A stretch of 64,000 nucleotides of DNA, taken from positions 5,880,001 through 5,944,000 of the forward strand of contig NZ_LR134338.1 in NCBI RefSeq assembly GCF_900637055.1, read 5' to 3'. The first letter of the stretch is position 1, and each line of letters begins with the position of its first letter. Both the position numbers and the translations under genes were made by a program. Of the stretch, positions 7,858-16,647 are shown in pieces. The notes under the pieces were generated by a model. That model was not told where the DNA came from. It ran no database searches and saw nothing but the letters and a program-made list of their open reading frames with translations. This DNA comes from Brevibacillus brevis. Its GTDB lineage: Bacteria > Bacillota > Bacilli > Brevibacillales > Brevibacillaceae.

Positions 7858-8857
7858 GCTTTCCCCCTCCTCTCTTGTAAATCAAATAGAGGAAGAACGG
7901 AACGCCAATAAAAGCCGTTACCACACCGATTGGGGTTTCAAATGGACTATTCATAAATCGGCTGAGAACGTCAGACAATGCCAGGAATATGCCGCCCAGT
8001 AATCCTGCACATGGAATGATCCATCGATAATCGAGACCTACCAAAAAGCGGGTCATATGCGGAATAATCAGCCCGACAAAGGCGATTTTTCCTGCCAACG
8101 CAACGGAAATGCCTGTCAGAATGACAACAGCGGTCGTTGCCAGTACTTTGACCATCACGGTTCTCTGCCCGAGACCACGTGAAACCTCGTCGCCCAAGGA
8201 CAAAATCGTGACCGATTTAGACAAAAGAAGTGCCAGGACAATACCGACAACGGCAAAAGGAACCGCCAGCTTCACCAGTTCTGGCTCCAAGAGATGCAGC
8301 CTGGCATTGTACCAAAAGCTGACGTTTTGCGATACTTGAAAATAAGCAGCAATCGCAGCTGAGATACTGCTCAAAAAGGTTCCCGTAATCGTTCCGATGA
8401 CCGCCATCCCTACTGGCGTCAAACCGTTCGGCAACAGTCGGGAAAAAGCGAGAACCATCGCGACTGCGAGTGCTGATCCGATCAAGGACATGGAAATCAT
8501 CGTGACACTGGTAGCAGATGGAATGAAAACCATGCATAGGGTAACGGCAAAGACCGATCCGTCAGATACACCCATAATAGAGGGGGACGCGAGATAGTTC
8601 CTCGTCATCCCCTGCATCAACGCTCCTGATATCGCCAGAAATGCTCCGATCATAAGTGCTCCCAACGCTCGCGGCAAGCGAGAGTGCATCACAATTTGAT
8701 GATCGACATTCCCTTCATCAAAGGCAAAGAAAGCTTGATAGATAGTCCCCGCATCAATCGGCTTGGCCCCGTAATGAATGGAGAGCAAGATCGTGAGCAG
8801 GATCACTACTGGCGAAACAGATAGTATGATCATAGAAGCTGCTTTTCTGGATTGCAT
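7850..8857 (-). CDS. feuB: Siderophore ABC transporter permease (FeuB-like)
   Basis: A 335-residue FecCD permease, partner of the overlapping gene downstream. It has the family segment LMQGMTRNYLASPSIMGVS (about residues 82-100) and FVGLIIPHMTRFL near the C-terminus, which contacts the ATPase. It begins 18 bp after the binding-protein gene and belongs to the Fur-boxed feu operon. Located in the cytoplasmic membrane; the substrate follows from the operon (ferric catecholate siderophore). Confidence 0.92.
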   Translation of the reverse strand: MQSRKAASMIILSVSPVVILLTILLSIHYGAKPIDAGTIYQAFFAFDEGNVDHQIVMHSRLPRALGALMIGAFLAISGALMQGMTRNYLASPSIMGVSDGSVFAVTLCMVFIPSATSVTMISMSLIGSALAVAMVLAFSRLLPNGLTPVGMAVIGTITGTFLSSISAAIAAYFQVSQNVSFWYNARLHLLEPELVKLAVPFAVVGIVLALLLSKSVTILSLGDEVSRGLGQRTVMVKVLATTAVVILTGISVALAGKIAFVGLIIPHMTRFLVGLDYRWIIPCAGLLGGIFLALSDVLSRFMNSPFETPIGVVTAFIGVPFFLYLIYKRGGGKHA

Positions 8858-8875
8858 AGACTACCTCGCCCACTC

Positions 8876-9880
8876 TTACTTGGCAGACAATTTTTCTACA
8901 GCCGCCTTCAAGAATTGTGTTTTGCTCCAAGCTGTACCGCCTTGTGCAAGAGGATCAACCACGTTTACGTAAACTTTGCCGTTTTTCACTGCATTCACGC
9001 TCTTCCAAATCGGGTTGTTCTGCAAATCTTCCAATGCTTTCGGATTGTCCTTATTCTCATCCGGGGAGAACTGGACGAACAAATAGTCCGGGTTGATCTG
9101 GCTGAATTTTTCCATCGAGATGATTTCTTGCGCTTTCGCCGCTTTTACTTCTGCAGGAGCAGTTAAACCAAGGTCTGCGTACAGAACCGGATTGAAGAAC
9201 ACCTTATCCGGATAGATGCCGATGTTGCCTTGACGCAGACGAATCGCAAGCACTTTTTTATCCTTCAAGCTCTCGCCCAGCTTCGCTTTGGCTGCTTCTG
9301 CCTCTGCTTTGTACGCTTGGAGCGCTTTTTCTGCTTCCGCTTGTTTGCCGGTCAGCTCACCCAACAGCTGGAGATTCGCTTCCCAGTTGGTCGAAATGTG
9401 GGAAACTGGGAAGGTAGGCGCAATTTTGTTCAATTTCTCCACCACTTCTGGCGGGAACTTGCTGCTGCCCATAATAACGTCCGGTTTCAAGGACAAGATG
9501 GTTTCCAGATTCGGTTGCATTTTTTCCCCGATGGATTTGGCTTCACCCGTAATCGGTGTAAACATCTCCGGGAATTTGCCGCCGACAGAAATCGCTCCTA
9601 CCGGGTTTACGTTCAATACAAGGGAATCTTCCATGGACTCCATGCTGCCTGCAATGACGATTCTCTCTGTTTTGCTAGGAACGGTGTATTCTTTATCCAA
9701 ATATTTAATCGTGCGCGTTTCTGCTTTATTAGCTTCATCGGCCGGCTTTTCTGCTGTAGCTGTTGTCGCAGGTGCTGAAGTAGTTGCAGTCGTGTTATTC
9801 GCTGCTTCTTTTCCTCCGCCGCACGCTGTCAGAGCCAATGTCAGCGCCGCAATGCTCAAGCCTAGGTATATCTTTTTCAT
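8876..9880 (-). CDS. feuA: Ferric-siderophore binding lipoprotein (FeuA-like)
   Basis: A class-III solute-binding lipoprotein of about 334 residues. ATG at 9880 was chosen because it follows AGAGGGG and starts a clean lipoprotein signal (MKKIYLGLSIAALTLALTAC, lipobox LTAC). An Ala/Thr/Glu-rich linker follows, then a two-lobe fold with VFFNPVLYADLGL and LFVQFSP segments typical of FeuA/YfiY/FhuD-type proteins. The lipidated Cys anchors it outside the membrane, where it passes ferric siderophore to FeuBC. It is the first gene of the operon and is preceded by a near-perfect Fur box. Confidence 0.93.
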   Translation of the reverse strand: MKKIYLGLSIAALTLALTACGGGKEAANNTTATTSAPATTATAEKPADEANKAETRTIKYLDKEYTVPSKTERIVIAGSMESMEDSLVLNVNPVGAISVGGKFPEMFTPITGEAKSIGEKMQPNLETILSLKPDVIMGSSKFPPEVVEKLNKIAPTFPVSHISTNWEANLQLLGELTGKQAEAEKALQAYKAEAEAAKAKLGESLKDKKVLAIRLRQGNIGIYPDKVFFNPVLYADLGLTAPAEVKAAKAQEIISMEKFSQINPDYLFVQFSPDENKDNPKALEDLQNNPIWKSVNAVKNGKVYVNVVDPLAQGGTAWSKTQFLKAAVEKLSAK

Positions 9881-9925
9881 TCTTGAAAGACCCCTCTCAG
9901 AAATGTAAGGTTTCACTCATTCGAG

Positions 9926-9940
9926 TGATAACGATTATCA
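9926..9940. promoter_or_regulatory. Fur box of the feu operon
   Basis: TGATAACGATTATCA matches the 7-1-7 Fur consensus TGATAATNATTATCA at all but one position. It lies 46 bp upstream of the feuA start and just downstream of a TATAAT -10 (9952-9947, minus strand), so Fe-Fur would block transcription in iron-rich cells. Confidence 0.85.
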
Positions 9941-9991
9941 TTGGTGATTATAAAGCATCCACTCATGCCCGACCATGGACGAAATCCAGAA

Positions 9992-11641
9992 TCAACATGG
10001 ACGATCTCCTGAAAACAATCTCACACTCTCTTCCACGATCCGTTCATGAGCTGTTGCCGAGTATTCTCGCCAAGGGTCCGACATAATGACATGCGCCCGA
10101 TTGTTGCGGACTGCTTCGATCTCTTGCCAAGGTCCCGATGCTTTCAAAGCTTGGAAGCATGCCAGCGTTTCCGCCTCTTGGCAAACCAACAGCAGCAAGC
10201 GATCTGGCGCGAGCGCAGCCAATTCCTGTACGGTCACAAGCTGATCGTACTCCTTCTGCTCCGAAACCAAAGCAGGTTTGACTTGCAGATCTTGATAAAA
10301 CACTTCATTCATACTGCGATTGCAGTGGACATAGAGCTGGTTTTTTAAAATCCGTACAATGAGCACTGTTTCATCTCCCAGAACGTGATGAAGCTTTGCC
10401 CGGGTCCTCTTCACCTTTTTCTCATACTCGCAAAGCCAATGATGCGCTTCTACGGACTCGCCCAAAAAGTCTGCCATGAGCCGCAGTTGTTCTTTCCATC
10501 CCTGCTCTTCAAAGGGTACATACAAGGTGGGCGCAATCTCATTCAGTTGCTTCTGTTCCTGCAAACTCGTCTCGTCCAAGCCAATGATGACGTCCGGCTT
10601 GGAATCGCGAAGCATTTCGATATTGGCTTTCCAATTCTGATTAATTCGAAACGCGCTCAGATGTACCGGGATATCGTTTCGATAGGTGTGATGATAGTAA
10701 GCCGTCCATTTCGGGTGCAGTGGCGCCGCGTAAGGAATCATTTTCAAAGCCAGCAAATGCCCGATGATAGTCGAGCCGTACGCCGCAATTTTTCGTTGGC
10801 GGCTTTTCATATAGAGAGTCGGTGAAACACCAACAGCTTTCTTGAATTTTCGACTAAAGTAAAATTCGTCGTTGTAGCCCACTTGATGAGCGATATCGCG
10901 CAGCTTGGCATGCGACTGCACCATCATCTGCTTCGCCCGGCTGATGCGAAGCTCTGCCAAATAGTCCATCGCTGAGATGCCATACGTTTTTTTGAACAGA
11001 TCGACGAAATATTTGGGACTCACCTCTGCGATGCGAGCCAGCTGTTCAATCGTCACATTTTCCGAGTAATGCTCTTCCATATGTGCGCGTGCCCGCTCCA
11101 GCGCCATTCCAGAATCTGTGGCCGAGAAATGAGCATGCTTGACGATGTGGTACCATAGCTCTTGAAAAGTATGTTGGCCTCGAAAACGATCGAGCGCCGT
11201 CTCCTGCTTCCATAGATTCTGGATCAAATCACAATAGACAGGCAGCTGCCCTGCCGATTGGACAGAGATCTCTCCCCGAAAAGGAAACAGGTGCTTTTCC
11301 CGAAGGGCTTGGAAGCGCAGATGTCTGTCTCTCGTTTCCATAAAGACATCAAAACGAAGCATGTACATCTCCAAATGATCAGCCGAATCTGGGACGATGC
11401 CAAACGTAAGCATGGGAGGACATACGTAAATCGCGTCCTGCCGCAATTGGTACTCCTCGTTCTCCAATCGCAGGCGCCCGCGTCCCCCGGTTACGACCAG
11501 CAAAATATGCGAATGAGTGAATTGCTGGCGTAGTCGGTCATGTCCCTGTGCTTTGAACCATGTAATGTCACGCAGCTTAAAAATGGCTTCTGCCATGGTC
11601 TTCTCCGTGAATTGTTGAACCAAGGCTTGTGTTTCGTTCAT
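9992..11641 (-). CDS. btr: Btr-type AraC activator fused to a siderophore-binding domain
   Basis: A 549-residue regulator from ATG 11641 (SD GAGGTGAG). The N-terminal about 170 residues form a cupin-like AraC sensor. Two helix-turn-helix motifs follow (about 185-280: IEQLARIAEVSPKYFVDLF and LRDIAHQVGYNDEFYFSRKFK). Residues about 290-549 form a FeuA-like periplasmic-binding-protein domain in the cytoplasm. This is the B. subtilis Btr (YbbB) architecture, which senses ferric bacillibactin and activates feuABC. It precedes the operon on the same strand and has its own Fur box. Confidence 0.93.
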   Translation of the reverse strand: MNETQALVQQFTEKTMAEAIFKLRDITWFKAQGHDRLRQQFTHSHILLVVTGGRGRLRLENEEYQLRQDAIYVCPPMLTFGIVPDSADHLEMYMLRFDVFMETRDRHLRFQALREKHLFPFRGEISVQSAGQLPVYCDLIQNLWKQETALDRFRGQHTFQELWYHIVKHAHFSATDSGMALERARAHMEEHYSENVTIEQLARIAEVSPKYFVDLFKKTYGISAMDYLAELRISRAKQMMVQSHAKLRDIAHQVGYNDEFYFSRKFKKAVGVSPTLYMKSRQRKIAAYGSTIIGHLLALKMIPYAAPLHPKWTAYYHHTYRNDIPVHLSAFRINQNWKANIEMLRDSKPDVIIGLDETSLQEQKQLNEIAPTLYVPFEEQGWKEQLRLMADFLGESVEAHHWLCEYEKKVKRTRAKLHHVLGDETVLIVRILKNQLYVHCNRSMNEVFYQDLQVKPALVSEQKEYDQLVTVQELAALAPDRLLLLVCQEAETLACFQALKASGPWQEIEAVRNNRAHVIMSDPWREYSATAHERIVEESVRLFSGDRPC

Positions 11642-11675
11642 GTTCTCACCTCTGCCCGATCCTCTATGCAAATAT

Positions 11676-11696
11676 TGATAATCATTCTCATTATCA
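11676..11696. promoter_or_regulatory. Fur box at the btr promoter
   Basis: Overlapping 7-1-7 Fur sites (TGATAATCATTCTCA and the next half ATTATCA) lie 35 bp upstream of the btr start. On the minus strand the site overlaps a GATAAT -10 (11695-11690), with TTGATA as -35 (11717-11712) at 16-bp spacing. Iron repression of btr is therefore expected. Confidence 0.85.
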
Positions 11697-11821
11697 TCAA
11701 TAGAGAAAGTATATCAAAAGTGACGCTTGCTTCCTATCGGGAATATTCGATCGATTTGAACTGATACTTGAACGTGGTATCGTACGTACCAATAGAAAGG
11801 GAACGACGGGAGGGCGTGTCC

Positions 11822-11962
11822 GTGGAATGCAAGGTTGTCGTCGCGGACGACGAGCAGACAATCGTGAGTGCGATTGCTTATGCGCTTGTGCGCGAGGGAT
11901 TCCAAGTAGAAACAGCAGCAGACGGCGAGGAAGCTTTGCGAAAAGTGTCAAAGGACGCCTAT
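11822..11962 (+). pseudogene. Remnant of a response-regulator receiver domain
   Basis: From GTG 11822 (SD GGGAGGG) the frame reads VECKVVVADDEQTIVSAIAY..., the start of a CheY-like receiver: the acidic DDE pocket, the first helix and about 45 residues. Similarity then ends where the phosphorylated Asp strand should be (after EEALRKVSKDAY), and the frame runs on as unrelated sequence to a stop at 12091, overlapping the next gene by 4 bp. No output domain or kinase follows. This looks like what is left after an internal deletion of a two-component locus. Confidence 0.6.
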
Positions 11963-12087
11963 TGCAGCGCAGCTATCCTGGTCGCCCAATGGACAGCGGC
12001 TCGCTCTTTCGATTTTCAGCCTGTCCCAAGTATTTACAACGATTTATCAACTGAAACCATTCAACATTACGGAGTGAAAATGAAGAT

Positions 12088-13101
12088 ATGAAACGATATG
12101 TTCTCCCTTTTGTTTCTAGCCTTGTCGCGATTACTTTTGTGACAGGGTGCACCTCTGCCTCTGATCAACTGACGGTAAAAGACCCTGCCCCACCTGCAAC
12201 TGAAAACACAGAGAAGTCTCCTGCTGATGCAGCAAAAGGCGAAAAGCCAGCGGATGATTTGCTCAAGCAGTTCACCGTACTAGCTGCGCAAGCCAAGGAA
12301 GCGAATGAGCTAACTGCCTTTTTGGATCATCATCTGGCGAAAACGGACACGAAAACTGCCGATCAATTATTTTTTGAGCTTGATCAGTACTATGAAAAAC
12401 ATCTGCCTATGATAAACGATAACTTCAAGGCACTCCTCGCCCAGCCGGGAAATGCGGATAAGCTGTACGCCCTGCAATACCCATATGATTTCAACAAGCT
12501 AAAAGGCGATGACAGCTTCAAGCAATGGCTCCTCAATCAAACAGAGGGCGGACTCGTCTTAAAGGCAACGAACGACATGTCTTTTTACTGGCAAGTAGAT
12601 TACAAAGCACTTCAAAAATATGCCGCTTCGCTCGGTGAAGAAGGGAAAGACTACTTGTCCATTCAAGAAACAGAAACGGACAAACCGTATTTGGGGGACG
12701 GCGGGTTGCAAATCACGCGGGCCGAACTCGGACCCAGAATGGTTGAAGTCGAAGAGTATTTGGTCAACTACCGCAGCAGCCCACGTGCAGTGAAGCTCCG
12801 TACGCTCTATATCGACTATCTCAAAACATACTTGTCTGATTACCGTTATGATGCCATTGACGAAGCAACAATGAAGCTGCTCCCGGACGTCAAGGAAGAA
12901 TATCAGAACTTTGCCAAGAAATATGAGGCTACGAAAACAGGACGGATCGTCAAGGATTACTTGAGCGAGGTCGCTAAAAACAATGACGTGATCTTTGAAC
13001 CCGGCAAGCCTGGTGAAGGCATCATAGGAGCCGCAAAGCCGAACATTAGTCAGTTCTTGAATGGGCTAGAAGGGCGAATTGCTCGGACGATGAATCCTTA
13101 A
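12088..13101 (+). CDS. Putative lipoprotein of unknown function
   Basis: A 337-residue protein with a lipoprotein signal (hydrophobic residues 4-19, lipobox VTGC with Cys21), then a Pro/Glu/Ala-rich linker (about 28-60) and a largely alpha-helical, charged C-terminal domain. No enzyme motif is recognised. The ATG overlaps the stop of the broken receiver frame upstream (ATGA), suggesting that it was once the distal gene of a two-component operon and may have been its sensor-associated lipoprotein. Exposed on the outside of the membrane. Confidence 0.75.
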   Translation: MKRYVLPFVSSLVAITFVTGCTSASDQLTVKDPAPPATENTEKSPADAAKGEKPADDLLKQFTVLAAQAKEANELTAFLDHHLAKTDTKTADQLFFELDQYYEKHLPMINDNFKALLAQPGNADKLYALQYPYDFNKLKGDDSFKQWLLNQTEGGLVLKATNDMSFYWQVDYKALQKYAASLGEEGKDYLSIQETETDKPYLGDGGLQITRAELGPRMVEVEEYLVNYRSSPRAVKLRTLYIDYLKTYLSDYRYDAIDEATMKLLPDVKEEYQNFAKKYEATKTGRIVKDYLSEVAKNNDVIFEPGKPGEGIIGAAKPNISQFLNGLEGRIARTMNP

Positions 13102-13671
13102 AAGCCCCCTGTGCGTGTTTAGGACAGCAAAGCAGGATATTGCCGCCGGCGCTTAGCGTACCCCTTGATACAACGGATTGTATTCCCACTGATTTGTTCT
13201 CTTGGAACCGCCCCTGGCTGGAGTTTTTAGGACTGTTACAGTCTGCTGGAACCAGCAATAGACTGGAATGTTAGTAGATTATGCGGGCCAAAGTAAAAAA
13301 ATCTACACAAGCTAATTACCCATTAGAAGAATCCGATGGTGGTCGGATTCTTCTTTGACCATTTGTATTGGGGAGACCCTGTCATTCCGACTCGATTATC
13401 TCTCCTATCAGTTTCTCAACTAGAGGACAACCGTAAAAAGGGGCTTCTCCTGCCTGTCTTTTCTTACCACAATCAAAGACATCCAAACATTAGTAGACCA
13501 TCAGCGATAGAGAATTGAAAGAAAGACTCACATTGGCACTATAGCCCCCCTTTTCACTCAAATCCCGCACGTATTATAAAGCAGTGCTGTTTTTTTTGAA
13601 AATTCTATAAAATTATTAATTTAGAAATATATGGTAAAATATATATAAATTAGAAAAATGAGGTGTTAATT
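13102..13671. other. Intergenic region with one strong hairpin
   Basis: No credible gene. A perfect 12-bp stem (13325-13336 with 13343-13354, AGAAGAATCCGA / TCGGATTCTTCT, 6-nt loop) lies in the middle and could end transcription from the lipoprotein gene. From about 13560 the DNA becomes very AT-rich up to the next gene. Confidence 0.6.
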
Positions 13672-14301
13672 ATGAAAAAAGGATTGCTGTTTTTGGCTGT
13701 AGCTACTTTAATTTCAACATCAGTTTTTAGCAGTGGAGTTTCTGCTAAATCAGCCCAACCCTATAAAATCGAAAAAGTTCAAACATCAGATGGCCAAACT
13801 GCAAATGTTTATTATTTCGAGAGCGAAATGGATGCTGAAATTTTTCAAAAGAAAAAATATTCTAAAGCAACTACACTTGAAAACCAGCAACAATTAAGTG
13901 AAGAAAAAAATGCATCTTTGATGTATGGGTATACCTATACCGGCTATCATGGTAATATCCAGCATTTTTTCAAAGAGAAAAAAGTAAATAACCATAGTGA
14001 CGTTCCTGTAAAAGGCGTTAAATTTGATTTTTCGGAACAAAGAAGCACTAAGACTTCTGCTTCTGTTTCTGCCGATTTTCCTAAAGTATTCAAAGCTCAA
14101 GTAGGTCTTGAATATACGAGCACACATACGTATACAATAAGTATCCCTGTAGATATCCCAGCAAAGCATTACGGACAAGTTTTAACGTATAACAATACAG
14201 ATGTCTATAAATTCAAGCATCCCGCTTATGGCGGTTTTAATGTATACTATCCTACAGAAAGTGATGCATACGATGTCTATATCGTGAAGATAAGAAATTA
14301 G
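13672..14301 (+). CDS. Secreted beta-rich protein, possible ETX/MTX2-like pore former
   Basis: A 209-residue exported protein: Sec signal MKKGLLFLAVATLIST...SAKSA with cleavage near residue 26. The ATG at 13672 follows GAGGTG. The middle has two Ser/Thr-rich alternating strands (about 126-139 and 145-160) separated by a short amphipathic loop, then IPVDIPAKHYGQV. That layout recalls the membrane-insertion core of aerolysin/epsilon-toxin/MTX2 beta-pore proteins, but the match is by pattern only. The AT-rich composition differs from the surroundings. It is followed 13 bp later by a small membrane protein. Confidence 0.65.
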   Translation: MKKGLLFLAVATLISTSVFSSGVSAKSAQPYKIEKVQTSDGQTANVYYFESEMDAEIFQKKKYSKATTLENQQQLSEEKNASLMYGYTYTGYHGNIQHFFKEKKVNNHSDVPVKGVKFDFSEQRSTKTSASVSADFPKVFKAQVGLEYTSTHTYTISIPVDIPAKHYGQVLTYNNTDVYKFKHPAYGGFNVYYPTESDAYDVYIVKIRN

Positions 14302-14314
14302 GAAAGGAGAAAAC

Positions 14315-14563
14315 ATGTCCATTCCTCAAATTGTACAAAAAGGACTAGCTTTAATACTTGGCATTACTGGTTGGTATCTCATTCGTGAGAGTTCAATTAT
14401 GGGAAGAGAAGCAGCGTTCGTGTATATCTCTGGATTTAATAGCTTCGATACCACGGAATACTTGCGATTGATGGATAATTTCATATTCTCCTATCAATTA
14501 ATAGGCGGAATACTTTTAGGTATTGGATTGTTATATCTTTTAAAAGGTCTAGATCAGAAATAA
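14315..14563 (+). CDS. Small two-TM membrane protein, co-transcribed with the secreted protein
   Basis: An 82-residue protein with hydrophobic spans at about 10-25 and 53-76, joined by a hydrophilic loop. Its SD is AAAGGAG, and it begins 13 bp after the secreted-protein gene and ends at a strong terminator, so the two form a closed bicistron of AT-rich DNA. Function unknown. A protective or export role for the secreted partner is possible but only inferred. Confidence 0.7.
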   Translation: MSIPQIVQKGLALILGITGWYLIRESSIMGREAAFVYISGFNSFDTTEYLRLMDNFIFSYQLIGGILLGIGLLYLLKGLDQK

Positions 14564-14598
14564 GAAAAACAAGGGATAGAACTTCCCTTGTTTTTCTT
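14562..14598 (+). terminator. Intrinsic terminator
   Basis: A perfect 15-bp stem (AAGAAAAACAAGGGA with its complement, 7-nt loop) whose right arm ends in a T-rich run. It closes the secreted-protein/membrane-protein bicistron. Confidence 0.85.
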
Positions 14599-14791
14599 AT
14601 TTCTCTTTATAGTTATGTTATCTCGCTCCAAATTGGTTTTATTTTTCGGTACAAAGGTCGTAGATATCGTCCTACTCGTTAAGTCAAAAATGATATGCCT
14701 TATCTACAGAAAAAGCATCTTTCAATTGCTTCACTCACTTTTCTTCGCTTATAATACTCCCGTTCAGGATTTAGGTTGCATATTTTAAAAT

Positions 14792-15307
14792 CTATTGCTC
14801 TACCGCAGAAGTCTCGAACAAATAAAAAATGTAATCGGAGGAAGCTCCCGCGTGTCCCATTTGTCTGAGCATGGCGGAGATATTGCCTCGGTGGTAGGTT
14901 CCGTGGTTGGCGACGTGTTGGACGATGTCGGCATAGCGTGCATGAACCGTGCCCAATGCTGGGTGCGTATAAGGCGCGGTGTCTTCCATCGAGATTTGCC
15001 CGAAGAAATCTCTGAACTGCTGGGCTGATTCGGCAAACAGTTTTCGCAGCTCGTGTACGTTCTTCCCTTTTAAATCCTGCAAGAGAACCGCTACTTTTGG
15101 TCCTACTTCTTCGTAGCTCTCCCCCTTCATTGCCAACAACCAAACATAATCCGTTTTGAGAATGTGAGCCAATGTCTGGGTGATGGTCGGAAACACACTC
15201 GGAACCTCCTGCTCACTTACTTCCTCTGGTACCTCCTGCAACCGCTCGAATACCTTTTCGTTTGCCCAAACATGATAGTCGTACAAACGCAATGCTTCAT
15301 GCTTCAT
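14792..15307 (-). CDS. DinB-family protein (copy 1)
   Basis: A four-helix DinB/YfiT-like protein of 171 residues (start ATG 15307, SD GGAGG). The three metal-binding His are recognisable: one in the AHILKTDYVW helix and two in HVANHGTYHRG. The C-terminal NISAMLRQMGH is family-typical. DinB proteins are Zn/Ni-dependent transferase-like folds, several linked to bacillithiol chemistry or DNA-damage response; a specific role is unknown. A clear paralogue lies at 27666-28169. Confidence 0.88.
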   Translation of the reverse strand: MKHEALRLYDYHVWANEKVFERLQEVPEEVSEQEVPSVFPTITQTLAHILKTDYVWLLAMKGESYEEVGPKVAVLLQDLKGKNVHELRKLFAESAQQFRDFFGQISMEDTAPYTHPALGTVHARYADIVQHVANHGTYHRGNISAMLRQMGHAGASSDYIFYLFETSAVEQ

Positions 15308-15391
15308 AATCAATCTGCCTCCATTCACTTTTTCCATCTCTTCTTTGCTTTCAATATAAATCAACTCTACTGACAAAAATAGTCAGTGAAT

Positions 15392-16357
15392 TCACGTCGA
15401 CTGATAAAACTGAAATAAATCGGCAGCGATGGCAGCCAATCGCTCTTTTACAAAAGCTGGCTCTTCCACTTGAATGGATTTTCCGTATGGCAAAAGATAA
15501 TGAGGAAGGATCGAATGGGCCATTTGCTCATCTACTTGGAAGATCACCTGTGCCTTGCTGCGCTCGATCACGGTATGTCCGAGATACCAATGCCCGCACA
15601 AATCAGCGAGTGACTGTGGCCTTCCTTTTACCTTGATCAAAATGGTGTTGCCCTGCTTATCTGCTTCCGGCAGTAAATTCGAGAGAAAAAAATGACGCGC
15701 AGAAAATTCAGGAGGGCGTTGAAAGCTGGCTTCTGTACGCTGGATCTCATGGACACGATCTGCACGAAAGCTGCGAATGGTACTGCGGAGATGACAATAG
15801 GCAACGATATACCAGTTCCCTTTCCAATAAACGAGCCCGTATGGATCGATATGACGCCTCTGTCTCGTTGTCTGGTAGGCTTTCTGATACTCGATCGACA
15901 GAGTGTACCCATTGGCAACAGACAGCTCCAGTTCCTGTAGGGTAGATTCGAGAGAAGGATCAACAGGAGGCTGGATCACCTCGAAGCCGATACTATGTCG
16001 GTCAATCGCGTCACGCTGCTCTTCATTTGTGTAACGTTTTAACTTGGAAATAGCCCGGTGTAAATCTGCTCCGAAGGGATAACCGGCCTCTTGGGCAAAA
16101 GCCGCTGCATGAATCAGGGCTTTTTGCTCGTTGATGTCGAAAAACAACGGAGCTTCATTGAAATGCTGAAGTAAACTATAGCCACCATTGTGTCCGGCAT
16201 CGGAAATGATGGGTACACCGCTCGCGCACAGTGAATCAATATAGCGATAAACGGTGCGAATATTGATCTCGAGAATCTCTGCCAATTGCTTGGCTGTCAT
16301 TCGCTTGCCGGTCTTCAACAGCCACAAAATAGAGAGCATATTATCAGCTTTGGACAT
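15392..16357 (-). CDS. WYL-domain HTH transcriptional regulator
   Basis: About 321 residues from ATG 16357. It has an N-terminal DeoR-type winged helix (MTAKQLAEILEINIRTVYRYIDSL) and then a WYL ligand-binding domain with YGLVYWKGNWYIVAYCHLR and RSFRADRVHEI. It ends 84 bp upstream of the DinB gene, and the pair may be one unit. Such YafY-like regulators often bind nucleic acid or nucleotide ligands; the targets here are unknown. An upstream in-frame start at 16408 is possible. Confidence 0.88.
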   Translation of the reverse strand: MSKADNMLSILWLLKTGKRMTAKQLAEILEINIRTVYRYIDSLCASGVPIISDAGHNGGYSLLQHFNEAPLFFDINEQKALIHAAAFAQEAGYPFGADLHRAISKLKRYTNEEQRDAIDRHSIGFEVIQPPVDPSLESTLQELELSVANGYTLSIEYQKAYQTTRQRRHIDPYGLVYWKGNWYIVAYCHLRSTIRSFRADRVHEIQRTEASFQRPPEFSARHFFLSNLLPEADKQGNTILIKVKGRPQSLADLCGHWYLGHTVIERSKAQVIFQVDEQMAHSILPHYLLPYGKSIQVEEPAFVKERLAAIAADLFQFYQST

Positions 16358-16515
16358 GTACGGATTCGCTCCCCTTGGATTGAAAACTTTTCTTCTAATC
16401 ATTTCCACAGTTTGCGACTATTCTCCTTTGTCTCTCCCCTCACAGCCTGCATGTCTCCGCTATCATATGGCAACGATAGTAAAACGGTTGTCGAAGTCAG
16501 TTCCCAAAAAAATTT

Positions 16516-16567
16516 TTTAACAACAGTTAATGAATATAGTATAATGATGATAATGATTTTCATTTTC
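16516..16567 (+). promoter_or_regulatory. Promoter with overlapping Fur box ahead of the double ABC ATPase
   Basis: TTTAAC (16516-16521), an 18-bp spacer and a perfect TATAAT (16540-16545) form a sigma-A promoter. A Fur box lies just downstream at 16549-16567 (GATAATGATTTTCATTTTC, 16 of 19 consensus positions). Transcription of the following ABC gene should be iron-repressed. Confidence 0.75.
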
Positions 16568-16647
16568 GCAAAAATTCCTACTAGAGAGATTGTTAGATAT
16601 ACATGGAGGGTTAATCACGACAAAGCATGCTCGAAAGGGATGATGAT

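Noticed and set aside
14588-14788. 66-codon hydrophobic frame after the AT-rich bicistron
   Set aside because: It starts inside a terminator stem and has no SD; the hydrophobicity follows from T-rich DNA.
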